This document shows positions 26,295 through 36,275 of a DNA stretch of 64,000 nt, piece after piece; position 1 is the stretch's first letter, and each line of letters opens with the position of its first letter. The stretch covers positions 142,333 to 206,332 of the forward strand of contig CAKVDZ010000004.1 of the NCBI GenBank assembly GCA_934728585.1, given 5' to 3'. The DNA is from an uncultured Candidatus Melainabacteria bacterium (GTDB lineage Bacteria; Cyanobacteriota; Vampirovibrionia; Gastranaerophilales; Gastranaerophilaceae). A model generated the notes under the pieces. The model did not search any database and was not told the origin of the DNA. It saw nothing but the letters and a program-made list of their open reading frames with translations. The translations under genes were made by a program, and so were the position numbers.

Positions 26295-26323
26295 ATTATA
26301 CAATTCTAATTATACGTTATCAA
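26295..26323 (-). promoter_or_regulatory. grpE promoter
   Basis: On the minus strand TTGATA (26323-26318), 17-bp spacer, TATAAT (26300-26295); close to consensus. Confidence 0.8.
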
Positions 26324-26401
26324 TTTACATAAACAAGTTAAATTTATTTTTTTTTAATATTGTTATTAAAATATTAAAATTTCATTAACAAATCGTCCAA
26401 A

Positions 26402-26430
26402 TTGAAAAATTTGAAGTATAAATATATTAT
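26402..26430 (+). promoter_or_regulatory. groES-groEL promoter
   Basis: TTGAAA (26402-26407), 17-bp spacer, TATTAT (26425-26430). No TTAGCACTC-N9-GAGTGCTAA CIRCE repeat overlaps it. Confidence 0.7.
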
Positions 26431-26467
26431 TAAAAGTCTAAGAGATATTAAAGTAGGAGGCATAAAA

Positions 26468-26755
26468 ATGAAAATTAGACCAATCGGTGACAGAATTGTA
26501 ATCAAAGTTATTGAAGATACAGCACAAACAGAGGGTGGAATTTTTATTCCAGATAGCGCAAAAGAAAAACCTCAAAAAGGTGAAGTAGTTGCTATCGGCG
26601 AAGGAAAAACTTTAGACAGCGGTGAAAAAGCACCTGTATCTGTTAAAGTTGGCGAAACTGTTGTTTATGAAAAATACGCTGGCAGAGATATTAAAATCGA
26701 TGGTGAAACTCTAAAAATCTTATCAACAAGTGATGTTCTTGGAGTTTTAGAATAA
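26468..26755 (+). CDS. groES: Co-chaperonin GroES
   Basis: 95 residues from the ATG at 26468, which follows the strong ribosome site GTAGGAGG; an upstream in-frame ATG at 26402 lies in the promoter and is rejected. Hallmarks: IRPIGDRIVIKV, the mobile loop EDTAQTEGGIFIPDSAKEKP, GEVVAIGEGK, VVYEKYAG and the C-terminal strand LKILSTSDVLGVLE. It caps the GroEL ring during protein folding. It is followed 80 bp later by groEL. Confidence 0.97.
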   Translation: MKIRPIGDRIVIKVIEDTAQTEGGIFIPDSAKEKPQKGEVVAIGEGKTLDSGEKAPVSVKVGETVVYEKYAGRDIKIDGETLKILSTSDVLGVLE

Positions 26756-26796
26756 TTCTCTTATCGACTCAATATCTTATAGTCTTAACGACTTAA

Positions 26797-28488
<1,692 letters not shown>

Positions 28489-28540
28489 CGAATTTGTGCT
28501 CTATCGAGCAAAAGTTTACATCATCTACAGTAAGAACTAA

Positions 28541-28575
28541 AAACAGTGTGGTGGCTTTCAGCCACCACACTGTTT
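28541..28575. terminator. Bidirectional terminator
   Basis: 16-bp arms (28541-28556, 28560-28575) with a TTC loop and A3/T5 flanks, between convergent groEL and purA. Confidence 0.93.
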
Positions 28576-28623
28576 TTATATTGTTGTCACCCGCACTTGT
28601 TGCGAATACTTTGCAAATCTTTT

Positions 28624-29898
28624 CTATTTAAAAATCGTTTGTTCTCTATCTGGACCAACGCTCACTATTGAAATTGGAATTTCAAAAATTTCTTCAAGAC
28701 GTTTTAAGTAATCTTTCGCTTCTTTTGGGAATTCTTCGTATGATTTCATGTTTGATAGCGAACATTTCCAACCTTTATGCGTTTCATAAACAGGTTCTAA
28801 ATATTTATGCATAAAGACATCTGTCGGATATTCTGTATAAATTTTACCATTTCTTTTATCTTTATATGCAGTACAAATTTTAATCTCATCAAAATCATCA
28901 AAAACGTCAATTTTAGTAAGCGCCATTGAAGTTAAACCGCTCACAAGCACTGCGTATTTTGCTATTACTGCATCAAACCAGCCACAACGACGCGGACGAC
29001 CTGTAGTTGTTCCAAATTCATGTCCAATTTCTCTGATTTTATCACCTGTTTCGTTATTTAATTCTGTAACAAAAGGTCCCTCGCCAACACGCGTAAGATA
29101 TGCCTTTGAAACTCCGATAATTTCATCAATCATGGTTGGACCATAGCCACTGCCTGTTCCTGCTCCACCGCCGATTGGATTTGAACTTGTAACGAATGGA
29201 TATGTACCATAGTCAATATCTAGCATTACACCTTGTGCTCCCTCAAAAAGAATTGTTTTACCCTTATTTTCGTTTAACATTTTTTGCCAATCAAAGCAAA
29301 CGTAAGGTTCAAAAATCTTCTTGTATTTAGTACAAATTTCTAGAACTTCCGATTTTGAGTACTCTTTTAAACCATAAACTTCTTTTAAAGTTTTGTTTTT
29401 TAACGGTAAAATTATATCAATTTTTTCATAAAGAGTTTCTTCATCAAACAAATCCCCGACTTTTAAAGCACAACGTGCCATTTTGTCTGTATATGTTTGT
29501 CCAATACCTTTTCTTGTTGAGCCAATTTTACCCTTTTTTACTGTGTCTTCTGCCCAACCATCAACCGCTGTATGCCAAGGCATTGTAATTGTTGCAAGTG
29601 GACTAAGTTTCAACTTTGACAAATCCACACCGCGCGAAATCAATTCAGTTGTTTCTTGTTCAAAATTATCAGGTAAAATAACTGTTCCAGCCCCAATAAA
29701 ACAAATTTTATCACCATATAAAATCCCCGATGGAACTAAATGTAGTTTGTAAGTTTCACCCTTGTAAACTACTGTGTGACCAGCATTACAACCGCCTTGA
29801 TAGCGAATTACCATATCTGCTTTTTCCGCCAACAAATCTGTAATCTTCGCTTTTCCCTCATCGCCCCATTGAGCGCCAACTACAACAGTATTTTTCAT
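28624..29898 (-). CDS. purA: Adenylosuccinate synthetase
   Basis: 424 residues, full length. The N-terminus has VVVGAQWGDEGKAKITDLLA (GTP/IMP site with catalytic Asp). Further motifs: GGCNAGHTVV, GSTRKGIGQTYTDK, ILFEGAQGVMLDIDYGTYPF, GTTTGRPRRCGWFD and the GTP-specificity TKIDVFDDF. It joins aspartate to IMP in AMP synthesis. It lies 1 bp behind etfA, an unusual neighbour, and is the last gene of a five-gene unit. Confidence 0.97.
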   Translation of the reverse strand: MKNTVVVGAQWGDEGKAKITDLLAEKADMVIRYQGGCNAGHTVVYKGETYKLHLVPSGILYGDKICFIGAGTVILPDNFEQETTELISRGVDLSKLKLSPLATITMPWHTAVDGWAEDTVKKGKIGSTRKGIGQTYTDKMARCALKVGDLFDEETLYEKIDIILPLKNKTLKEVYGLKEYSKSEVLEICTKYKKIFEPYVCFDWQKMLNENKGKTILFEGAQGVMLDIDYGTYPFVTSSNPIGGGAGTGSGYGPTMIDEIIGVSKAYLTRVGEGPFVTELNNETGDKIREIGHEFGTTTGRPRRCGWFDAVIAKYAVLVSGLTSMALTKIDVFDDFDEIKICTAYKDKRNGKIYTEYPTDVFMHKYLEPVYETHKGWKCSLSNMKSYEEFPKEAKDYLKRLEEIFEIPISIVSVGPDREQTIFK

Positions 29899-29899
29899 T

Positions 29900-30898
29900 T
29901 TATCTTCTTTCTTTTAAATTTTTAATCAATTTTGGTAAAATTTCAAAAACATCACCAACAATTCCGAAATCTGCGATTTTGAAAATTGGTGCGTTTTTGT
30001 CCTTGTTTATTGCAATAATCTTATCTGCGCCACTCATACCAACAGTATGCTGAATTGCACCAGAAATTCCACATGCAATATAAATTTTTGGAACAACTGT
30101 TTTACCAGTTTGCCCAACTTGAATTGAACTATCTGCAAGACCCATATCAACGGCACCTCGCGATGCACCAACAGAAGCACCCAACAAGTTTGCAAGTTCC
30201 TCTAGCATTTCAAATCCTTGTGCCGATTTAATACCTTTTCCACCAGCAACAACAATTTCTGCCTCGTCAATTCTTGTATCTGTAAGTTGCGTATTAGGCT
30301 TAAAATCAATCAACTCAACTCTTTTTTCAATATTTGATAAATCAATATCTAAATCTATAAATTGAGTATTTTTTTCAATTTTACACTCTGATTTTTTCAA
30401 AACTTTTGGTCTAACTGTTGCCATTTGCGGATAGTTTTTGCATAAAATTGTCGCCATTAAATTACCGCCAAAAGTTGGACGAGTTGCTACAAGTTTACCT
30501 TTTTCATTAATATCAAGAGCTGTACAATCCGCTGTAAGTCCTGTGTCTATAGTTGATGAGATAACAGGCGCTAAATCACGCCCTTGAGTTGTCGCTCCAA
30601 CTAAAACAATTTCTGGCTCTACCTCTTTTATTAATTTAATCGCTATATTAGAGTAATAATCAGTGTTGTAGTCTTTTAACTCATCAGAAGTTGCGATATA
30701 AACTTTATCAAATCCATTTTGACTTAAAATATTTTTATTTTCCTCTAAGTTTGTAGCGTTTCCAATCAAAAATGCTGAAATTTCACAATTATCAAGTTTT
30801 TTAGACAAATTTTGTGCTACACATGCCAGTTCTAAAACAACGTTTAAAACATTGCCTTGTCTATCTGTTTGTGCGTAAATCAAAATTCCTTTAGCCAT
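29900..30898 (-). CDS. etfA: Electron transfer flavoprotein alpha subunit
   Basis: 332 residues. The N-terminal domain carries VLVGATTQGRDLAPVIS. The C-terminal FAD domain has VVAGGKGIKSAQGFEMLEEL, GASRGAVDMG, VGQTGKTVVPKIYIACGISG and the closing GADKIIAINKDKNAPIFKIA with DFGIVGD. It shuttles electrons between flavin dehydrogenases and other carriers. It overlaps etfB by 8 bases. No acyl-CoA dehydrogenase is nearby, so its electron donor is not evident. Confidence 0.95.
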   Translation of the reverse strand: MAKGILIYAQTDRQGNVLNVVLELACVAQNLSKKLDNCEISAFLIGNATNLEENKNILSQNGFDKVYIATSDELKDYNTDYYSNIAIKLIKEVEPEIVLVGATTQGRDLAPVISSTIDTGLTADCTALDINEKGKLVATRPTFGGNLMATILCKNYPQMATVRPKVLKKSECKIEKNTQFIDLDIDLSNIEKRVELIDFKPNTQLTDTRIDEAEIVVAGGKGIKSAQGFEMLEELANLLGASVGASRGAVDMGLADSSIQVGQTGKTVVPKIYIACGISGAIQHTVGMSGADKIIAINKDKNAPIFKIADFGIVGDVFEILPKLIKNLKERR

Positions 30899-31670
30899 TT
30901 AACACCTCCAGAATTTTTTCTACAGCACTATCGGTTGAAATATTTTCAAAAATTTCTCCGCTCTTTTTTTGTTCAGGTCTAAATGCCTTGCTAACACAAG
31001 TTGGAGAGCCTTTAACACCAACTTTTTCTGGTTCAATACCGATATCTTCGTGCGAATAAAACGGAATTTCTGCATTTTGTGCAATTTTATAACCGTTTAT
31101 AAACGGTCGTCTTGGTTCATAATCGCATTTTAGCATACATAAAACTGCTGGAAGTTTGACTTTTACTGTTTCAATACCGTCTTCGACTTCACGTTTAACA
31201 ATGGCATAGCCGTTTTCGACTTTTTCAATTTCTTTTACATAGGTTACTAGAGCATAACCTAGATTTGTAGAAATAGATGGACCTGTTTGAGCAGTATCGC
31301 CGTCAGTTGCAAATTGTCCACACAAAACCAAATCTACACCATCAACTTTTGATTTTATTGCTGTTGCTAAAGTTCTACCAGTTGCAACCGTATCTGCACC
31401 AGCAAATTTTTTATCAGATACAACAAATCCACTATCAATACCCAAAGAAATCGCCTTGCGGATAATTTCTTCAGCTTGAAGCGGACCCATTGTAAGCGCC
31501 GTAATTTTTACGGCAAAATCTTTGTCTTTTAGTCTTAATGCGGTTTCCAAGGCATACAAATCAAACGGATTGATAACACTTTCCAAGCCATCACGCTGAA
31601 TAGTGTTATTTTCAGTCCATTTTATATCTGCAGTATCTGGAACTTGTTTTACACATACCGCAATATTCAT
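30891..31670 (-). CDS. etfB: Electron transfer flavoprotein beta subunit
   Basis: 259 residues. The opening MNIAVCVKQVPDTADIKW and NPFDLYALETALRLKD, then FVVSDKKFAGADTVATGRTL, VLCGQFATDGDTAQTGP and LPAVLCMLKCDYEPRRP are EtfB hallmarks. It binds AMP in simple ETFs or a second FAD in bifurcating ETFs; which applies cannot be told by eye. It sits between the four-cysteine small protein and etfA, and an NfnA-like flavoprotein gene leads the unit. Confidence 0.95.
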   Translation of the reverse strand: MNIAVCVKQVPDTADIKWTENNTIQRDGLESVINPFDLYALETALRLKDKDFAVKITALTMGPLQAEEIIRKAISLGIDSGFVVSDKKFAGADTVATGRTLATAIKSKVDGVDLVLCGQFATDGDTAQTGPSISTNLGYALVTYVKEIEKVENGYAIVKREVEDGIETVKVKLPAVLCMLKCDYEPRRPFINGYKIAQNAEIPFYSHEDIGIEPEKVGVKGSPTCVSKAFRPEQKKSGEIFENISTDSAVEKILEVLNG

Positions 31671-31672
31671 TT

Positions 31673-31846
31673 TTATTTCTTAGCTTGTTTCATTTGAACG
31701 TCTAATGCTGCATTGTGAGCTAACATGTAAACAGAACAAATTTTGTAGTTTTTCAAGTACCACGCACAAGCATCTTGTGTGCAAACTTTCTCAAAGTCAG
31801 AACCAGCTGACATTAGGGGGCAATATGGAATGTTTTTGTCTGCCAT
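31673..31846 (-). CDS. 57-residue four-cysteine protein in the etf unit
   Basis: A short gene from ATG 31846 to TAA 31673. Cysteines stand at positions 9, 22, 27 and 37 (IPYCPLM, VCTQDACAWY, YKICSVY), a spacing suited to binding a zinc ion or an iron-sulphur cluster. I recall similar CPxx...C....CAWW...CA small proteins in anaerobes without assigned function. It lies 13 bp behind the NfnA-like gene and 2 bp ahead of etfB, so it is co-transcribed with redox proteins. An electron-transfer or assembly role is inference. Confidence 0.7.
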   Translation of the reverse strand: MADKNIPYCPLMSAGSDFEKVCTQDACAWYLKNYKICSVYMLAHNAALDVQMKQAKK

Positions 31847-31859
31847 AATCTTACTATTT

Positions 31860-32693
31860 TTAACCTTTCTTTAATAAGTTACAGTTTTCATCTCTCTTAC
31901 GTTCTTGATCTTTATAAATTCTTGTTCTGTTGATAACTTCATCAAAGTCAATTTTGTGAGCGTCAAAATCAGGACCGTCAACGCAAGCAAATTTAACTTC
32001 ACCACCAACAGTAATTCTGCAAGCACCACACATGCCAGTACCGTCAACCATGATAGGGTTCATACTAGCTTCTGTGTAAATACCTTTATCACGAGTTAAG
32101 TTAGCAACTGCTCTCATCATTGGCATTGGACCAACTGCGATTGCATAGTCAACTTTTTCGTTATTCATAATTCTTTCCAAAACTTGAGTTACAAAACCTT
32201 TTTCACCCAAAGTTCCATCATCAGTTGTGATGAATAATTCTGTGCAAGCATCTTTCATTTTATCTTCCCAGAAGATTAAATCTTTTGTTCTTGCACCCAT
32301 AATCATATAAACTTTATTGCCTGCTTCTTTGAAAGCTTTTGCAATCAAATAACAAGGTGCAGCACCGTATCCACCAGCTAAGCAAACAACTGTGCCATAT
32401 TTTTTGATGTGAGTTGGTTGACCCAAAGGTCCAACTAAGTCAGCTAATTCATCGCCAACATTTAAACTTGCAAGTTGTTTTGTAGAATAGCCAACAGCCA
32501 TGAATACTAATGTTAAAATTCCATTTTCTTTGTCAACATCAGCTATTGTTAGAGGAACTCTTTCGCCGTCTTTTGTTGCTCTAAATATAATAAATTGACC
32601 AGCTTTAGCGTTTCTTACAACGTATGGAGCTTCAATTTGGATTTCGTATTGATTTGGACAAATTTCTTTTTTTGCTAAAATTTTATATGACAT
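31860..32693 (-). CDS. NfnA/SudB-like ferredoxin:NAD(P) reductase FAD/NAD-binding subunit
   Basis: 277 residues from ATG 32693 (AAAGGGTAG site upstream). The FAD-binding barrel comes first (GQFIIFRATKDGERVPLTIA), then the NAD domain (GTVVCLAGGYGAAPCYLIAK), and a C-terminal 2Fe-2S site (MVDGTGMCGACRITVGGEVK with FACVDGPDFDAH). This is the small subunit of NADH-dependent reduced ferredoxin:NADP oxidoreductase or sulfide dehydrogenase. The usual GltA-like large subunit is absent; EtfBA follow instead. Confidence 0.9.
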   Translation of the reverse strand: MSYKILAKKEICPNQYEIQIEAPYVVRNAKAGQFIIFRATKDGERVPLTIADVDKENGILTLVFMAVGYSTKQLASLNVGDELADLVGPLGQPTHIKKYGTVVCLAGGYGAAPCYLIAKAFKEAGNKVYMIMGARTKDLIFWEDKMKDACTELFITTDDGTLGEKGFVTQVLERIMNNEKVDYAIAVGPMPMMRAVANLTRDKGIYTEASMNPIMVDGTGMCGACRITVGGEVKFACVDGPDFDAHKIDFDEVINRTRIYKDQERKRDENCNLLKKG

Positions 32694-32785
32694 GTTACTA
32701 CCCTTTATTATAATTAAATCAAAATTATTATAACACAAATTTAATTTCATGTATAATAGAAAAAAATAAATACAACAGGTGGAGT

Positions 32786-33475
32786 ATGAAAAATATTGCA
32801 ATAATCTTAGCATCAGGTACTGGCGAGCGTTTTGGCGAAAATATTCCCAAACAATTTTTCAAGTTTAGAGGAAAAACTTTGCTTGAACATTCAATTGATG
32901 CTTTTGAAAAAAATAAAAATATTGACGAAATCATTTTGGTTACAAACCCTAAATTTAGAGATTTGGCAGAAGAAATTTTAAGCAAAAATGATTATAAAAA
33001 AATTACAAAACTCTTAAACGGTGGCAAAACAAGGGTTGAAAGTTCTTATATCGGAACATCTGAAGCACCTGATGACGCGAACGTTTTAATCCATGACGCA
33101 GTGAGGGCATTTGTTACACAAAGAATTATTGACGATAATATTGAGGCTTTACAAAAATATGAAGCGGTAGGAACAGCGATTGACACAATCGATACGATAA
33201 TTCAAATTGATGAAAATAACGTTATTACAGCAATTCCGCCAAGAAATTTTTTAAAACGAGTTCAAACTCCACAATCTTTTAGAGCAAACCTAATCAAAAA
33301 AGCACACGAATTGGCACTAAAAGACGAAAATGCAATCTTCACAGACGATTGCGGACTAATTTTACGCTACAACTTAGCACCAATCCACATTGTAGACGGT
33401 GACGAATTGAATATAAAAATCACTCACAAAAATGACTTAAACGTCATCAAAAATATGCTTGGCAGGGAATTTTAA
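32786..33475 (+). CDS. IspD/TarI-family cytidylyltransferase
   Basis: 229 residues. CTP-site LASGTGERFGENIPKQFFKF, then VLIHDAVRAFVTQRIIDDNI, RVQTPQSFRANLIKKAH, TDDCGLILRY and a C-terminal DELNIKITHKNDL. It transfers CMP to a sugar-alcohol or methylerythritol phosphate. The RIIDDNI and TPQSF spelling and the glycosyltransferase neighbour leave open TarI (ribitol-5-phosphate) rather than IspD (isoprenoid) function. TATAAT at 32752 and a GGTGGAG ribosome site precede it. Its TAATG stop-start overlap couples it to the GT8 gene. Confidence 0.85.
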   Translation: MKNIAIILASGTGERFGENIPKQFFKFRGKTLLEHSIDAFEKNKNIDEIILVTNPKFRDLAEEILSKNDYKKITKLLNGGKTRVESSYIGTSEAPDDANVLIHDAVRAFVTQRIIDDNIEALQKYEAVGTAIDTIDTIIQIDENNVITAIPPRNFLKRVQTPQSFRANLIKKAHELALKDENAIFTDDCGLILRYNLAPIHIVDGDELNIKITHKNDLNVIKNMLGREF

Positions 33476-34329
33476 TGGCAGAAACAATAAATATAGCTTT
33501 TTCATGTAACAACCAATGGGCAGATAAGCTTGCCGTAACAATGGTTTCTACTCTAATTCATGCCAGCAAAGATGATTTTTACAAATTTTTCATTTTAGAC
33601 GGTGGAATTACAGAAGAAAATAAGAAAAAATTTGCAAAAATAAAATCTAAAACAAATTTTAAAATTGAATATATTCCAGTAAACAAGGAACTTTTTTCAA
33701 ACGCACCTTTAAGTCATCATTTTACAATTGAAACATACTATAGGCTAAAATTACCATCATTAATTGATGTCGACAAACTATTATACTTGGATGTTGATAC
33801 CTTAGTAAAAAAAGACCTTAAAGAGCTTTATAACATTGACATTAATAATTATTACGCAGGAGCAGTCATTGATGAAAGTTCTTACTCGCAAAATATTCAC
33901 AAATTATCTGTCAAACGATATTTCAATGCTGGTATGCTTTTGTTAAATTTAAAAAAGATTAGAGAAGATAAACTTGAAGATAATTTTTTTGAATTTATCG
34001 ACAAACATTCTGATTTAATTTCTTATGTTGACCAATGCGTTTTGAATGCAGTTTTTAATGAAAACGTAAAATTTCTTGATAGAAGATTTAATTTTCAACA
34101 TCATAGCGCACTTGACAATATCAACGAAAAATACCAACAGCAGAAAAAAGAGGTCATTGTGTTGCATTATGTTGCGCAAAAAAAGCCTTGGAATCTTGAA
34201 AAATCTCCGTCGTTAATTTTTGAATATATCTGTTATGCTATAAAAACTCCATATAAGTGGAATTTTATGAAACATTTAATAATAGAATTTTTTAAAAAAG
34301 TAAAAATATTATTACTTTTATTAACATAA
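33475..34329 (+). CDS. Glycosyltransferase family 8 protein
   Basis: 284 residues, GT-A fold. The opening NIAFSCNNQWADKLAVTMVS, LPSLIDVDKLLYLDVDTLVK (DxD metal motif), FNAGMLLLNLKKI, DQCVLNAVF and a final HYVAQKKPW are typical of LPS galactosyl/glucosyltransferases such as WaaJ/RfaI. It is predicted to add a hexose to LPS core or a surface glycan. Translation is coupled to the cytidylyltransferase (TAATG). A hydrophobic-basic C-terminus (FFKKVKILLLLL) may touch the membrane. Confidence 0.88.
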   Translation: MAETINIAFSCNNQWADKLAVTMVSTLIHASKDDFYKFFILDGGITEENKKKFAKIKSKTNFKIEYIPVNKELFSNAPLSHHFTIETYYRLKLPSLIDVDKLLYLDVDTLVKKDLKELYNIDINNYYAGAVIDESSYSQNIHKLSVKRYFNAGMLLLNLKKIREDKLEDNFFEFIDKHSDLISYVDQCVLNAVFNENVKFLDRRFNFQHHSALDNINEKYQQQKKEVIVLHYVAQKKPWNLEKSPSLIFEYICYAIKTPYKWNFMKHLIIEFFKKVKILLLLLT

Positions 34330-34401
34330 AAGGATTAAAATTTAAAAATCTATTTAACTAATTGTTGAAAATATGCTATTATAAAGAAAAATGAGGTATA
34401 T

Positions 34402-35172
34402 ATGTTAAGCTATTATTTTAAAAGAAAAACTAAAACAAAAAAATTCGATGACGATTTACTTTGGTCAATGGGTGAAATAAAAGGTAAAAAAGTTCTTTTA
34501 TATGGTGCCGGAGAAGAATTTGTTAATTTAAATAAGTTATATTTTTTCAAAGATATTTTGAATATAGTTGCTATTGCAGATAAAAAATTTGAAACAGACC
34601 CTGTTGAAACATTTGAAGGTATTCGAGCTATTACTCCAAGCCAAATTAAAAACGAAGATTACGATGTTCTTTTAATTACAAATGAACAATACAAACCAAT
34701 TTTGGACTATGTATTCAACGATTTACACGTTGAAAACAAAGACGTAAGAACTGTTTTCAATGAAGAAATTAAAGACGAAGAAGTTAATTTAAATTACTTA
34801 CACAAATTTAATTTTGAAAAAACATTACCAAAACTAATCAAAAAACTACAAGGGAAAACCGTAATGTTGTATGGCGCAGGAGTATTTTTAGAATTAATAA
34901 AAAAATATTTTGACTTGTCAGATTTAAATATAATTGGAATTGCAGACAAAAAATTCAGACGAAGAACAGAAAATGAATCTTTTTTAGGATACACAGCTTA
35001 TGCACCTGAGGACATAAAAGATTTAAATCCGGACTATGTTTTAGTTGCAACAAGAAATTATATCAATATTATTGAAGATTTGTATTTCAATACATTAAAA
35101 GGTACAAAAATAAGAGTTAAACCGCTTTTGTATAAAGGTTTTTGGGCTTTGGCAAAAGAAATATTTGGTTAA
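34402..35172 (+). CDS. Duplicated Rossmann-like protein of the glycan region
   Basis: 256 residues made of two similar halves: KKVLLYGAGEEFVNLNKLYF ... NIVAIADKKFETD ... YDVLLITNEQY (about 28-110) and KTVMLYGAGVFLELIKKYFD ... NIIGIADKKFRRR ... DYVLVATRNY (about 152-235). Each has a GAG nucleotide-binding loop and an ADKKF strand, as in the sugar-nucleotide Rossmann halves found with methyltransferases and PglD-like enzymes. No catalytic domain is visible. Its own promoter-like TATAAA and a GAGG site stand upstream. Function unknown; glycan context only. Confidence 0.55.
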   Translation: MLSYYFKRKTKTKKFDDDLLWSMGEIKGKKVLLYGAGEEFVNLNKLYFFKDILNIVAIADKKFETDPVETFEGIRAITPSQIKNEDYDVLLITNEQYKPILDYVFNDLHVENKDVRTVFNEEIKDEEVNLNYLHKFNFEKTLPKLIKKLQGKTVMLYGAGVFLELIKKYFDLSDLNIIGIADKKFRRRTENESFLGYTAYAPEDIKDLNPDYVLVATRNYINIIEDLYFNTLKGTKIRVKPLLYKGFWALAKEIFG

Positions 35173-35178
35173 CTAAAA

Positions 35179-36129
35179 CTAATTAAAATTATCATATAAT
35201 ATTCGTGCGAATAACAGGTTTTTTCTATAAAAAGCACGAATATTTAATATTGGATATTTTAAGAAAAATTTAATCAAGAAGAAATATTTTTTGTGCTTAA
35301 AATTCACGGTTTGAATATTTTCGCAAATTTTAAGTAGTTCGTGATAATATTTTGGGTTTTTATAGGCAAAATTATTATAAACATTAAAATAGAAATTAAA
35401 TATTTTTAACGAAAACCTAAGCAATCTAGTTTCTTGAGAAATCGCTCCCCAAATACCGCCTTGATTAACTCTATAAACAGACATAACGTCTTCTATAAAA
35501 TGAATTTTGCCTTGTTGAGCAAAAAGCAAATGTAAATACCAATCTCCAGGGAGAATTTTATCAGGAATTTTTCCCACAATATTTTCAACTGAAGCCCATC
35601 TATACATAACCGAATTTGTTGGAATAAAATTGCACTCTAATAACGCATCTTTAGAAAAGTTCCAAACACTGGATAAAACTACCTGTTCAGGGAAAATATC
35701 TTCAGGGACTGATAAGTTTTCAAATACTCTTTTTACATTATGAAAACAAATTGAATAATCAGGATTGGCCTCCAGAAAATCAACTTGTTTTTGGAGTTTG
35801 TATGGGTCAGTCCAATAATCATCGCCTTCGCAAATTGCAACATATTTACCTTTTACTCTTGGAAAATTATAAATATTTAATACGGGCCCTCCTTTTGAAA
35901 ATTGATTTTCATTTTCGTAAAGAGGTTTTATTATGTCCGGATATTTTTGCTCGTATTCTTGTATAATTTCAGTTGTGCCGTCAGTTGAACAATCATCGTG
36001 AATAAGGACTTCAAACTTAAAATCTGTTTTTTGCATTAAAAATCCATCAAGACATTGTTTAATATAGTTTTTTTGATTATATGTAATACAGCAAATTGAA
36101 ACTAAAGTTTTATTCATTTTGTTTTTCAT
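35179..36129 (-). CDS. Glycosyltransferase family 2 protein
   Basis: 316 residues, GT-A. LVSICCITYNQKNYIKQCLD, FEVLIHDDCSTDGTTEII and VAICEGDDYWTDPYKLQKQV (the DD metal motif with the WTDP extension seen in O-antigen transferases) define the family. A second ATG (codon 5, 36117) is an equally possible start, as neither has a clear ribosome site. It reads on the minus strand, apart from the following minus-strand cluster by 146 AT-rich bases in which I see no gene. Confidence 0.88.
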   Translation of the reverse strand: MKNKMNKTLVSICCITYNQKNYIKQCLDGFLMQKTDFKFEVLIHDDCSTDGTTEIIQEYEQKYPDIIKPLYENENQFSKGGPVLNIYNFPRVKGKYVAICEGDDYWTDPYKLQKQVDFLEANPDYSICFHNVKRVFENLSVPEDIFPEQVVLSSVWNFSKDALLECNFIPTNSVMYRWASVENIVGKIPDKILPGDWYLHLLFAQQGKIHFIEDVMSVYRVNQGGIWGAISQETRLLRFSLKIFNFYFNVYNNFAYKNPKYYHELLKICENIQTVNFKHKKYFFLIKFFLKYPILNIRAFYRKNLLFARILYDNFN

Positions 36130-36275
36130 ATCATAATTGTTGAAGTTTATTTATTGTTTTGTTGTCCATTTTATTTTGAAAATATCAGTATATTTATTAA
36201 AGTTATATTTTTTCTGAGTGTATTATAAAAATTGCGTAAATTTTTATATTTTTTTTAACCAAATTATTTGTATTA

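Noticed and set aside
26274..26467. CIRCE/HrcA operator between grpE and groES
   Set aside because: No TTAGCACTC-N9-GAGTGCTAA repeat or near match; only ordinary promoters for each direction.
32694..32813. Longer start of the NfnA-like protein
   Set aside because: The extra 40 residues overlap the ispD-like promoter and do not belong to the family; ATG 32693 has a ribosome site.
35198..35244. 11-bp inverted repeat ATATTCGTGC/GCACGAATAT as terminator for the gene ending at 35172
   Set aside because: It lies inside the 3' coding part of the GT2 gene, has a 25-nt loop and no T-run; could be chance or weak termination.
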